Shown here one piece after another: positions 10,920 through 20,756 of a DNA stretch of 64,000 nucleotides. A program made the position numbers and the translations under genes. How positions within the stretch are numbered: position 1 is the first letter of the stretch; every line of letters starts with the position of its first letter. Source of the DNA: Aurelia coerulea (lineage: Eukaryota > Cnidaria > Scyphozoa > Semaeostomeae > Ulmaridae); assembly GCA_039566865.1 (NCBI GenBank), contig CM076957.1:10425896-10489895 (forward strand), read 5' to 3'. Below the pieces are notes generated by a model. That model had not been told where the DNA came from. It was given only the letters and a program-made list of their open reading frames with translations, and made no database searches.

Positions 10920-11639
10920 GTTAGAAATTGAAATTTAAGGCCTTTCTCGAAATCTTCAATAAAGGAATTGAGAATTCAGGAGGAAAGCCAGTTATCACAA
11001 AAGTTTCAAGTCAATAAAAATCTACCCATCCCAATCTTTTTGACTGATTTCGAGAAATTATAACATCGACTCTGTGAAAACTGTGGTCGACATGTCCACC
11101 CCAGACCACCCCGTGGCGACGCTACTGTCCTTCGAACGTACTGTAATCTTGAGAGCAGAAGGAAATGTTCTATTACTGTGACTGCGGGGGGACTGCGGAC
11201 GAGAAACAACTCGCTTCCAACTAACAGGCGCGATTAATCGATAGTTTTCTGAAATGCATTTTTTGGAAAGGGCACTTTGATGCCCCCGCGCTGCCCCCGT
11301 ACCACTAGGGCAACAGGGGCAGCTGCCCCCGCTGCCCCCGTGGCTCCGGCGCCCTTGAGAAGGCGTCATAATCATAGTCATAATGAGTCCCTAAAGCGTC
11401 ACGTCGGTAACAATAGCGGACTTATCCCATTCAGAACACCGGTGCAATGTGATCCAGATTTCCATTCGTCGTAGCCTGAGGCATTATTTCAAATTAGGCA
11501 CACAACGTGTACTTTAGGCCTCTTTCTTAGCACAGTAAGGGCACAAAATAGCATTAAATTTCAAATTCAAATTTCTTAGCTTGCACTCACTCGATTTTCA
11601 TAATCTTCCTTTTGTTTTAAAGATTAAACCTTGCAGAAT

Positions 11640-12057
11640 GCACCTTTTTTATAAGAAACTGGTTTATAAGAAACTAGTACTACGATGACCAAAAATTTAA
11701 GAAACTCTAGTACTACGCTCAAGAACAGTTAAGAAACTCTAAAACTTTATTTCTGTATGTCTCTCTTATTCTATGTCTCTCTAACAAAGGTACATTCATC
11801 TTTTCTTGACTTTTAACTGCAAAATTTGTAAATTTTTGCCTTGATGTGCATGGCTTTTTCTTGATGACAATGTCAATGCAAAATGGAAGCCCTTTCTCGA
11901 GAAGAAGGCTCAGCTTCGAACAATACCGCAATTTTAGGCCCAAAAAATAAGAAACTAATTCAGAAACTTTTACTACTAAAACACTGAAATTTTCATGCGA
12001 AATTAAGAAACTTTTAGTACTAAGTGCTGATCCAAGTTTCTTATAAAAAAAACGTGT
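11640..12057. mobile_element. 418-bp inverted-repeat element in the composite element
   Basis: The left end CACCTTTTTTATAAGAAACT pairs with the right end AGTTTCTTATAAAAAAAACGTG type sequence (about 12033-12057). Copy 2 of the host lacks it: there CTTGCAGAAT runs straight into ATGTAGTG, so the insertion ends are defined by comparison. Several AAGAAACT...AGTACTA direct repeats lie inside. No coding capacity, superfamily unknown. Confidence 0.7.
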
Positions 12058-12527
12058 ATGTAGTGAAAAAGCCGATTGAAAATTTAATCTTGAGATGTGC
12101 AAATTTTGTGAATTCTAAATGGTTACCAAACGTTAAAAAAAAAACTAAAAAACTGAATCATTAAACTACCGAGTCGCCCCCCTGGGCTCTGAACTTTGTA
12201 TTTCGATTTCCTAAAATTGGGCCTAATTCTTCGCGAACAAGACTCCTTGTTTAGTTTCTTAGTATTCATAAAATTAATTTTACCGTTAATCATAATTTAT
12301 TTAGGACTGAAAACGCAAAAACGTAATTTCCATACTTTCCAACAATATTCGAAACAAATTTGTGCAAGATTGACGCGGCACGTGCTGTATTCCCCTCTTT
12401 TGTGAGGAACGTGTTAACCGACTTCACTCTAAATTCTCCCAAGCATTCACAAGAAAGAGTGCCGTAATTTGCAAATTGATCCTCGGGGAATAATTTAGAC
12501 GCGTTTCAGAACAATGGGCACCACGCC

Positions 12528-12651
12528 GTTTGCACAAAAATGGACATAAACTATGTTTATGTACATAAACATAGTTTATGTCCATTTTTGTGCACATAAA
12601 CATAGTTTATGTACATAAACATAGTTTATGTCCATTTTTGTGCAAACGGCG
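12528..12651. repeat. CATAAAC palindrome cap, right
   Basis: Bounded by ACGCCGTTTGCACAAAAATG and its complement, with alternating CATAAACTATGTTTATG and CATAAACATAGTTTATG blocks inside. It folds on itself end to end. Confidence 0.87.
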
Positions 12652-12657
12652 TTCCAT

Positions 12658-13704
12658 ACGTGCTGGGTTTGGCTTTGTTCCTTCAGAAGAAAATACTTGG
12701 CTGAAAAATGACAGAGAACCGGTCAAAAGTTTGCATTTTGCTGCATTCAGTGTTAAACCATTTTCAGGCAAACGGTTTAGGCAAGCAGATAGGGCTTGAT
12801 CGTGTTCGTTTTTTGTGTTCCCCAAAATGATAATGTCATCAGCGAGGTTACGGACTCCTGGTAATCCTTGCAACGTGGTCTGCAAGGTGTGCTGAAAAAT
12901 TTCTGCAGCAGCATTGGTTCCGAAACGTAGCCTTTTGTATCTGTACAAACCAACGTGCGTACTGAAAGTTGTAATAAATCTGCTGTTTTCGTCTAACTCT
13001 AATTGATGATAGGCTTGTGCAAGATCAAGCTTGGAGAAGAACTTTGCTCCATTTAATTCTTGACTTATTTCATCAACTGTTGGGATTAAATATCGAACTC
13101 TTTTGATTGCCTGGTTAGCTTTACGCATGTCCACACAAATTCTTACGTTGCCGTCTTTCTTTGGAACCGCTACGATGGCGCTTATCCATGGTGTAGCTTG
13201 GGTTTGAGGGACCTTTTCGACGATGTCATCATTTTCAAGCGCTTTGATGGCATGTTTCACCTTTTTTCGGATGTGGTAAGGGACACGCCTCTGCGGCTCC
13301 GCAGTTGGTTGAATAGTTTCATCGATGTTTAAAATGATCTTTTGTCCCTTCAGTTTCCCTAATCCATTGAAAACCTCTTTGTTCTTCTCAAGAATTTTAA
13401 TCAAATCCTTGTCCGTAGTTTTAGGGAAATTAGGCGTTTCTCTTGGGGGTTTCTGTGTGGACAGCTTATTCAAATGAAGGCTTATGAGACCTAATTCTTG
13501 TGCCGTTTGTGCACTCATCAAATTTCCACTATTATCATCTTCAACAACAAAGAAAGTTGCAACAGTAAAACGTTTCTTTGTTTGCACCAGAGCTTGGAAT
13601 TTGCCAATGAACTGCACGGGTTGTGATGATTTGTAGGGAAAAGCTTTACTGCTTGCTACGAACAGGATACAAATATTCTTCACTTTCAGAATCTGAATGA
13701 GCAA
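12658..13704 (-). pseudogene. Ty3/gypsy protease and reverse transcriptase
   Basis: The minus-strand frame runs from about 13640 to the composite insertion. It shows protease-like sequence (FTVATFFVVEDD), the RT fingers/palm (PWISAIVAVPKKDGNVRICV, FFSKLDLAQAYHQLELD), the catalytic loop NLADDIIIL and the end NPARMERR. The ADD dyad is kept. It is out of frame with the upstream zinc-knuckle frame and is cut by the insertion at its C-terminal side. Confidence 0.9.
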
Positions 13705-14484
13705 GAGGCCTAATATTTTTGCTGAGCTTGGAGCGAGCAGCTTTTCTGTACTGAGGCTTTTGAGGCTTGTGGCTATCTTTCAATTTTCCACGACAAACGT
13801 TGGCGAAGTGATTGGCTTTTCCACAGTAATGGCATTCTTTGCCTTTTGCTGGACAAGGTATGAGTGTATGTGCCACCGCAGTATCTGCACTTTTGCAACT
13901 TTGTTGTAGTCTGGTTGGCTTCCTTTCTGCAACCTGGTTTTCCTTCGATTTCTTTTGATTGAAACTTGCTTATTTCATCTCTCCGACCATCGAGAAGCAT
14001 AGCTTTTAGGTCATACTTTGGGTCACGTAGAGCTTGTTTACGAATACGAGATGAAGAACCACCAATTATTATTTGCTCTTCCAACTCAAAATCGAGGTCT
14101 GCAAACTCACATGGGTCAGCTAAAGCTCTTAGGCGTGTATGGTATTGGTCCAGAGTTTCCTCAGGCCCTTGAACAGTTTTTCTGAAAACATAAACGTTGT
14201 ATCTTTTGTTTACCTGAGGCTCGAAATACGCCGTCAATTTTTGCTTGGCAGTATCAAAGGCATCTGCAGCACCGGTGTCTTCAAGCTGTGTAAAAATCTC
14301 TCTCGCTCTGGCACCAGCCTGGTACAATAGGAGAGCACGTTTTCGAACATTATTTGTGATACCAGAGGCAGCAATACACATGTCGAAATCTGTCAGCCAT
14401 TTTTTTAAAAAGAGTAGCGAGGCTTGCTCCTACTTCAACGTCAGGATTAAATTCAGGCATAGGATGAAGTGAAATGCTTGACAT
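13646..14484 (-). pseudogene. Ty3/gypsy gag with zinc knuckles
   Basis: The likely start ATG is at 14484 (MSSISLHPMPEFNPDVE). A frameshift in an A-run near 14405 leads into the capsid-like region (SGITNNVRKRALLLYQAG, VYVFRKTVQGPEETLDQY). Knuckles CRYCGG... and CHYCGKANHFANVC lie at 13790-13895, separated by another frameshift at about 13885. The acidic tail SDSESEEYLYP precedes the shift into protease. It makes the RNA-binding structural protein in live relatives; this copy cannot. Confidence 0.87.
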
Positions 14485-14508
14485 CTTGAACGAAACAACT
14501 TGTAGTTT

Positions 14509-14529
14509 CTTGTTTTCCTCGTCGCCAAT
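14509..14529 (-). promoter_or_regulatory. Probable primer-binding site of the gypsy element
   Basis: Immediately inside the 5' LTR, the minus strand reads ATTGGCGACGAGGAAAAC, in the position and style (TGGCG start) of a tRNA primer-binding site. The tRNA is not assigned. Confidence 0.55.
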
Positions 14530-14740
14530 TTAGTGTCTCCGTATTCTTGGTATTTGATTCAGAAATATACCAGAAAGAGAGGAGACATATTGCTTTTACA
14601 CACGCAAATTCATAACCACTCTACAATACTATAATACAAGAACAAAGCGTGTTCTTTTGCACTGTCCTGGACACGAGTCTCTTTCTTTAAACAACTCAAA
14701 TGTCATGGTCTAAAAGCTCATTGTTTTCATAGACACTACA
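14530..14740 (-). repeat. 5' LTR of the Ty3/gypsy element
   Basis: About 210 bp, matching 5629-6251 outside the inserted MITE. It starts (minus strand) TGTAGTGTCTATG and ends with GACACTA. The CCCTT target duplication follows at 14741-14745. Confidence 0.88.
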
Positions 14741-15673
14741 CCCTTTTCCCGTTGAAATTTTCAAAAAATTCGATTTATTCGAGCATGCAAAATTTTTTTA
14801 TTGGGGGTACCCAAAATGGCCTAAATCTAGCTGCGAAACGCGGAAGTAATGAAATGACGGCACCTGATTGGTCAATTTTAGGAGAAAACGCAATCTGATC
14901 AGAGGATGAGTCAGCGGCCCAGGGGAACTTCGGACAAAAGAAAGGATTTGGAGGCTCTGCTGTTGACATCAAAAGATCTATGCCCATGTCCCACCCGTCT
15001 CAAGAATCATTCAGCTACTGGCTGCTGCTTTATGTTTGTTCTTTTGGAGTTAATAACTTCAATCATAGCCATGCTGAAAACAACTGAAATGTGAAAATTC
15101 CACATTCCACAAAACCAGATACATTGAAGGCTTTGTTATCATTCCCTTGACATTTTATGATTGTGTGTCCACAATGAATTATTTACAAAAATTTCGTTAG
15201 TCCTTTTGAAGCAGAACTGAGATGATCGAATCTCGACAGACATTGCAATCTTCTTATTCAACTCATCTAACTTTTGCGGCTGCTGCAACAGTGAGGCTTT
15301 TTATGAGACACCCGTTATCAAATAGTCTTTTCTGGAACAGTGTAAATGGTTTTGAACCTGAATAACTTTCTAGCGGGCGAGGGGGTGGTCAAAACTGTAC
15401 CTGTATGGTGTAGATGTGGTCGTACATTGTGCCAAGCACAGAGAAAGTACATGCAGATATGCTGCATATAGAATGAGCACAAAAGTACGGCACTGCAAAC
15501 TTGAAGAGGATCCATTTTCATGCAGCAATTTTTTCTGGAATGTCTGTTGCATTGCATAGATACAGTGGTTGTGCAGCCATTGCATATGTGGCTTTTGAGC
15601 CGACCACTGCCACAAAAAGGTTTTGAAAATATCTCAAAGAACAGTAATAGACATGTGATACTCTTTTCTCTAG
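14741..15673. other. Intron-like sequence before the WAP exon
   Basis: No repeat family or reading frame with recognisable homology. The polypyrimidine tract CTCTTTTCTCTAG ends it at 15673. Confidence 0.5.
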
Positions 15674-15847
15674 CAACCAACAAGTACAAAGACAAAGACG
15701 GCCTTTGTCCTTCAAGACCTGGACCTTGTCGCTCGCTCGACGTGGCAAATGAGTGTTTTCTTGATAGCGAGTGTAATGGCACTAAGAAATGCTGCCCAAG
15801 TAATTGTGTTTGGAAATGCGTGGATGCAGTTACCAGCAACATAACAG
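15674..15847 (+). CDS. WAP (four-disulfide core) domain exon
   Basis: The exon lies between a strong acceptor (TCTTTTCTCTAG, ending 15673) and donor (ACAG|GTAATA, 15848). It encodes a complete WAP domain: GLC...GPC...NEC...SEC...KCC...SNC...WKC give all eight cysteines, including the central CC pair, with the usual spacing. It starts and ends in phase 1, the typical symmetric class of shuffled extracellular domain exons. It also joins in frame to the VWA exon at 25954 (split codon G|AT). WAP domains are secreted disulfide-rich modules, often protease inhibitors; no inhibitory function is shown here. Upstream exons are uncertain. Confidence 0.82.
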
Positions 15848-15884
15848 GTAATAGAAAACTAATCAGTGTAAACATAAGTACGAG

Positions 15885-16850
15885 CTTGAATTCTTCCTCA
15901 GAGAAAATTATATTGATATTAGAGGCCTACGTGAAACGCTTCTGAATGCAAAAATAGAAGATTCAGAGGCTAGCATCACTGGTTATTGCCTTTTTCTAAA
16001 TAACCGTGATGTAAACTGTGGTAGGGTAGCTTGATATCTAACCATACTCAACCGTACCATACTCAACCGTACAACTGAAAAGCCACCAATTGGAGCTGAT
16101 TTCAGTTGAAATTTCACCAACCAAATGCAAAACATTTCCTTGTAATTTGTTGGTACCGTCCTCGAACTTCAAGAGTTGACGAAGAGTCATTTCAAAATCT
16201 TAGGTACACTCTAAAACAATTCGATAAAAAGGGAAAAGAGCTTATATTGATTGGTGATGCAAACTGTTACCTTGCAAGCCAACAAAATAGCTATACAAAG
16301 AGGTTTAAGGCAATTTAAAATGAATATCAGTTTGATAAATTGATCACGAGCTATACCAGAGTTTCCACAACGAGCATAATGAGCAACAAATCAGCAAAAC
16401 ACTAATTGACGATTTCTCTAGCACTAGAAAAAATATATATTTGAGGTAGATGTCTTGGAGCTGGGGATGGTTGATCATTATCTGGTGCAAGGAATACGTA
16501 AAATACCAAAATACCAAAGACTCGAAAGCGAAAAACCAAAGAAAATAGAGTCCCACAATCTAAACAAATATAGTAGGGTAGCTTTTCAGTATGATCTCCA
16601 ACATATTGAATGGGAGACCATTTTCAGCCACCTTGCCAACGATCCAAACAGCATGTATAGCCACGTTTCAGGAGATTTTCAAATCAATCCTTGACAATCA
16701 TTCACCCTGGAGGAAAAAGCGAATATGTCCTGATCCTTCACCATGGATAACTCCTGAAATAAGAAAACTTATGAAGGAAAGAGGATATGGTAAAGAACGG
16801 TGCAATAAATTCTGCTGATCTGAGCCAACAGATTATGACGAAAGTGACAA
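15885..16850 (+). pseudogene. Endonuclease fragment of a CR1-like non-LTR element
   Basis: Broken frames encode the APE-type endonuclease: VICWYRPRTSRVDEESF, LKQFDKKGKELILIGDANCY, then EYQFDKLITSYTRVSTTS, HYLVQGIRK, and the linker (SPWRKKRICPDPSPWITPEI). Several stops and shifts are present. No RT follows, so the 3' part was lost, which is unusual because most copies are 5'-truncated. It lies in the intron just after the WAP exon. Confidence 0.8.
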
Positions 16851-18100
16851 ATCAAGAATATTATGTCTGAAGGGTTACAGTAACCTATGAAATGTATATG
16901 TAACTATTTTCTTGTAAAATTGATCTTTTTATCATACACTGCACTTCACTAATTGAATTAGCATGAATAAGTCTTAAATTTGCTAAGAACATACATTGAA
17001 TACTTCCCTTGAGATGATCTTCTATGCTCGATACAGTCTTCCAGTAATGAACTTCATGTTGTTGTTCTGGCGAATTTTTGTCTCCCCCATTATGGAGGAC
17101 ACCAGAATCTATTGGGTCAAGAAGTAAAATGAGCACAGATTTGGACACAGCTAGAGTAGAGCATCTTAGCCATATACATGTTGATGCCGCTGGCTGCATA
17201 AATCAAGAGCCGCCCCCCCCCCCCCCGAGGCCCGACCTCAGCCCCTGTCTGCAAGCTTAAATTTCAAAAAATTTCATGGCAATATTACGCTCCTCTTCCT
17301 CTTTCGAGAGAAACCCTGACTTCTACTGTTGAGCAAGTATAGAGCCGAAATGACATTGAAAAACGTTTCTGTTCTACATAATTGTTGTTGTACTTCAGTT
17401 TATTTTGGTGCACCCGGTAAAAGAATGGAAAATGACCAATGTTCCGTTCACCGGGGGGATTCATAGCCCCTGGCCACTATGCACCTGGTGTTTTGTCCCG
17501 GAATAATGATATTTCTTGTCATCTCATTCGGTTATATGTCATCCTGAAGGAGAAATATGAACACGCCTTAACCTTTGGACATAATCAGCACATGACAACA
17601 GTGTCCAATGAAATGAATGAGTATAGGACGATACAGAAGTCATAAAAACAGACACAAACTCAACATTTACTTCCCCCTAAAAGAGATTGATATCAATATC
17701 AAATTAAAAATGCTAAGTAAATCTGAAATGGCAATAAACAGGCAATGGCTAACACAAAATTATATTGTCTTACTAAGATGATTCGCAAATGTTCTCCATT
17801 CCTGAAAAGTTACAGCAAATAACCATCTTTCTCTTGAGCAATTAAAATTCAATAGCTGTCTTCTAAACATCATTATAAATGCCTTTGTAAAATCATGAAG
17901 TCTCAACATGCAAAATTCTGAATCCTTATTACGAGAAAAAACTTATTTTAAGAAATAAATTCTCGTTTCAAGAAAAATTATCTCCTCCCGTCTGTAAGAA
18001 AATTTTTTTACATAGATATCTTAACTAGAAAATATTTCTTCTTTCAAGATTATGATTCTTGATATTGGAAAAAATATCTTGAATTCTTTTATATTCCAAT
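16851..18100. other. Unassigned intronic sequence
   Basis: It contains a C-run at 17211-17226 and the sequence CTGAAGGGTTACAGTAACC near 16869-16887, which resembles the ends of the nested element at 24564-25478. Otherwise I see no recognisable feature. Confidence 0.45.
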
Positions 18101-18102
18101 AG

Positions 18103-18470
18103 ACTAAGTCAAAAAATTGTTTCTTGTTTTAAGACTAACTTTCTTGATTTTAGAAAAGGTTTTTCAATTCATAAGAAAATATTTCCTAAATTCAGATTTT
18201 GTTTCTTGTTTTAGAAAATATTTCTTTGTTTTAATTTTGCTCGATTGTCTAAATCAAAAAATGTTTCTTGTTTTAAGACTAACTTTCTTGATTTTAGAAA
18301 GGACTTCTTCAATTTACAAGAAAATTTTTCTTGATTTCAGATCACGGTTCTTGATTCTAGAAAGAATTTCTTAAGTTTGATTTTGCTGGATTGCTCATGT
18401 CAGAAACATTTTCTTGCTTTGAGATTATAATTCCTATTATAAGAACACTTATCTTGAGATTTCTCATTGT
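18103..18470. repeat. About 143-bp tandem repeat, 2.6 units
   Basis: The block TTTCTTGTTTTAAGACTAAC recurs at about 18120 and 18267, followed both times by TTTCTTGATTTTAGAAA. A weaker third unit starts near 18395. It is T-rich and carries TTTCTTG every 40-50 bp. Confidence 0.78.
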
Positions 18471-18589
18471 TACATAGTTTTTGGAGGGATTTTGTTTCTT
18501 GTTTTGGGACAATTTCACTCAGACCGAATGAATTTCTCAAACTGAAAAAGTTTCGGACAAAAAAAGTAAACTAAAGAGAAGCATTTGGT

Positions 18590-19300
18590 TTTTTGAAACA
18601 TGCAAAGTCTTTTGTATCGAAAGGAACTTTGCAAACGCTCTACAGAGGCATTGTTGAGCCGCATTTTCGATACTGTTGTTCCGTTTGGGGCTGCGCCGGT
18701 TTGACAGAAATTAGTCATTTGCAAAAACTTCGAAACCGTGCTGCTAGGATTATTACGAATAGCAGCTTTTGACGCCCCAAGCAGACCTCTAATCGAAGGG
18801 CTGGGATGGAAGACCGTTGGCGAACTGATTACTGGAGAATCTAAGACAATGGTCTTCAAGTCCCTGAATGAGCTGGCTCCACAATACCTCTGTGACCTCT
18901 TCACCTGCAATTCGCAATGCTCATCATATAGCCTACGTAATACGGGGACCGACTTGAGATTACCGATGAAAAGGTCAGCAAATGGTCAGAGATGTTTCTC
19001 GTATAGAGGTGCAAAACTGTGGAATAGCCTCTCAGCCGAGTCAAAGCAGGCATCCTCTCTATATAGTTTTAAGAAAACTGTATAAAACAGGGATTTCTTT
19101 TTTTTTATTTAGAAACTTTTTAATATCATTGTACATTTGTTTTGAATATTGTAAATAGGGTTTTATACTTTAATTTGTTTAATAGCTTTTAATTTAAAAC
19201 TTTTGTAGATTGTAAGTAATGTTTTATCGGAGGGCCCCTTGAAAACCAGCTTCTGCTGAAGGGCAACCCTCCTAAAAGAAATGAAATGAAAATGAAAATG
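18590..19300 (+). pseudogene. 5'-truncated CR1/L2-like RT tail
   Basis: It starts FLKHAKSFVSKGTLQTLYRG and runs through PHFRYCCSVWGC and LRNRAARIITNSSF, then a +1 shift at about 18767 into DAPSRPLIEGLGWKTV ... LYSFKKTV, stop at 19083-19085. The 3' UTR hairpin pairs GGAGGGCCCCTT with AAGGGCAACCCTCC, followed by a (GAAAT)n tail. The 3' fragment at 23669-23865 is the same family. Confidence 0.86.
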
Positions 19301-19544
19301 AAATGCATTATCATCATAACAAAGGCATCTGTTTAAACTCTAACTGTTTTCAAAATTAATAAACTTAAACTACAACGAGCTGATCTATCATAGGCCACCC
19401 CTAAGCTTTGTTTTGTGATCTCGCTATTCATTGAGCTTGTGAAATGCTGCAACCATGTCATTCTGCATAAAAACTTATATACCAAGAAAATTTCTATGTT
19501 ACTGCAACATTTTCTCTCTGTCCTCCTTATTGGTACAGGTCTTC

Positions 19545-19653
19545 AGATGCTTCAGCTTGGACAGCGTTATTACGGACTATTGTCGAAACGGCAGGTGCTT
19601 CAACTTCGGGCCAGTGGTTTGCCCAAGACCGCCTAGCCTGATGGGCAATATTT
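19545..19653 (+). other. Possible cysteine-bearing exon, weak
   Basis: After a pyrimidine-rich stretch and TACAG, an open frame reads VFRCFSLDSVITDYCRNGRC, then FNFGPVVCPRPPSLMGNI and a stop. Four cysteines and the acceptor-like site suggest an extracellular module or an alternative 3' exon. The length is short, the phase does not fit the WAP exon, and no family is recognised. Confidence 0.15.
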
Positions 19654-19689
19654 AGTCGAGCCATTTCTATGCAGACCCAGATGCGCTGG

Positions 19690-19830
19690 TCTTGTTAAAG
19701 CTAGCATACAGCTCAAATCCTTACTGGTTGCTAGAGCAAGCGGAAATCATCCCATTTCACGGTGCTCAGCCAATCAAATCGCTGCTTTCTAACCCCGTGA
19801 TATCAAATCGGTCGTTGGAAGGGAATTCTT
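19690..19830. repeat. Inverted repeat, left arm (about 140 bp)
   Basis: Matches the complement of 22828-22970, including CAAATCCTTACTGGTTGCT, TTTCACGGTGCTCAGCCAAT and CCCCGTGATATCAAATCGGT. The arms enclose about 3 kb containing an RT copy that ends exactly at the right arm. Confidence 0.83.
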
Positions 19831-20756
19831 GAGAAACCCTCACAAAAATTGAAATGGCTACTAAGTTACAATAATTACATGGAATTTGTTTTGAAAAATC
19901 GGTAGAAGGGATGCTTCTCTGCAGTTTGTAGCGTGCGTGGACAAATATCTCAGTTGGAGCCGAAATTGTATTCATTTTCCGGTCAACGAATATTGACCTT
20001 CGTTAAAACATCGATACAATTGGCTACAAAATAAGATATAAGGATAAAAATCTCAGCATTTATGGATGGTGCCCTTAGAAATAACCCAAACATTTTCCCT
20101 TCTTTTACATACAAAAATCGCAGGCGATTTTCAGCGATCTCTGTCAGAACTGTTATTTGGGCCTAAGCTTCTCACCGATTAAACCTCATACGCTGGCCCC
20201 AATAAGGCTTAGCTTGTATTCTTCAGCTAAATGATTCACTTACCAATGACTCAAGCATCCATTTGACTTCATTTTCAATTTAATGTCTCAAAATGTTGTT
20301 CAAAAACATCCAGTGTTAAGCAATTTCTGCAAATTTGTTTCGTTCCATCTTTCTCTGCAAGCACAAGCAACTTGCTCAAATGTCACATTGCTAGGTTATT
20401 GTGATACAAAGTACAGCAATTCGACACGGTTGATGCACTCATGAACAGATTTGGCACGTCTGTCTTTCTCAATTCATTCAAATGGAAACGAAAGGGATAA
20501 AACACTTTTATTTGCTGTTTGGTGCATTAATGAATAGATTTTACACAAAACAACAGACGATTTGTATTTTGCGCTGAACGTTTACAGCTTTGTTCCTTTT
20601 GTCTAAAGACAAAATGACGGATATATAGCGCCTAGTTTAAAAATAGAACAAAAGATGGCTTAGTGCTTTCATTTGTCTAATTGATTTGCTAATCTCTCGA
20701 TATCATCAAATACAATGGAATTCAATAGGTTATATTTAGATTGCCCAGGCGCCTGA
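19831..20756. other. Unassigned sequence inside the inverted repeat
   Basis: No ORF or repeat family recognised; it may be internal sequence of the element bounded by the arms at 19690 and 22970. Confidence 0.4.

Larger units (their letters stand above)
9939..11357. mobile_element. hAT-like non-autonomous element with perfect 8-bp duplication
   Basis: Ends CAGAGGCGCCGGAG and, complemented, CAAGGGCGCCGGAG, flanked by AGAAGGCG on both sides (9931-9938, 11358-11365). Copy 2 of the composite element has the uninterrupted sequence GACGCCTTCTAGAAC, the empty site. The 1419 bp contain a further hAT MITE (10378-10919) and GC-rich repeats, and no intact transposase. Another partial inverted-repeat end (GTGGCGACGCTACTG) occurs near 11110-11127. 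Confidence 0.87.
9793..12657. mobile_element. Composite element capped by CATAAAC palindromes (copy 1)
   Basis: The right end reads ...GTGCAAACGGCGTTCCAT (12657) and the left end is truncated within the palindromic cap. The inner sequence, read in reverse, matches copy 2 (20789-22227), for example GGTGCCCATTGTTCTGA and GATCACATTGCAC. It interrupts gypsy between RT (NPARMERR) and RNase H (FDASPVG), with roughly 75 codons of the host lost. It carries two younger insertions, an hAT element (9939-11357) and a 418-bp inverted-repeat element. No transposase is visible; class unknown. Confidence 0.75.
5629..14740 (-). mobile_element. Ty3/gypsy LTR retrotransposon, complete but dead
   Basis: A minus-strand element with two LTRs (14530-14740 and 5629-6251, the latter carrying a MITE). 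It encodes gag with zinc knuckles, protease, RT, RNase H and integrase, in the usual Ty3/gypsy order. A 5-bp duplication CCCTT lies at 5624-5628 and 14741-14745. It is interrupted by a TA-flanked MITE in the 3' LTR, two non-LTR fragments (6458-8186) and a 2.9-kb composite element (9793-12657). Frameshifts lie in gag, between gag and pol, and in integrase. With insertions removed it is about 4-4.5 kb. It would sit in the first intron if 5264-5337 and the WAP exon belong to one gene. Confidence 0.9.

Noticed and set aside
9793..12657. CRISPR-like array from regularly spaced palindromes
   Set aside because: Spacers are not unique, there are no cas genes, and the sequence is clearly eukaryotic.
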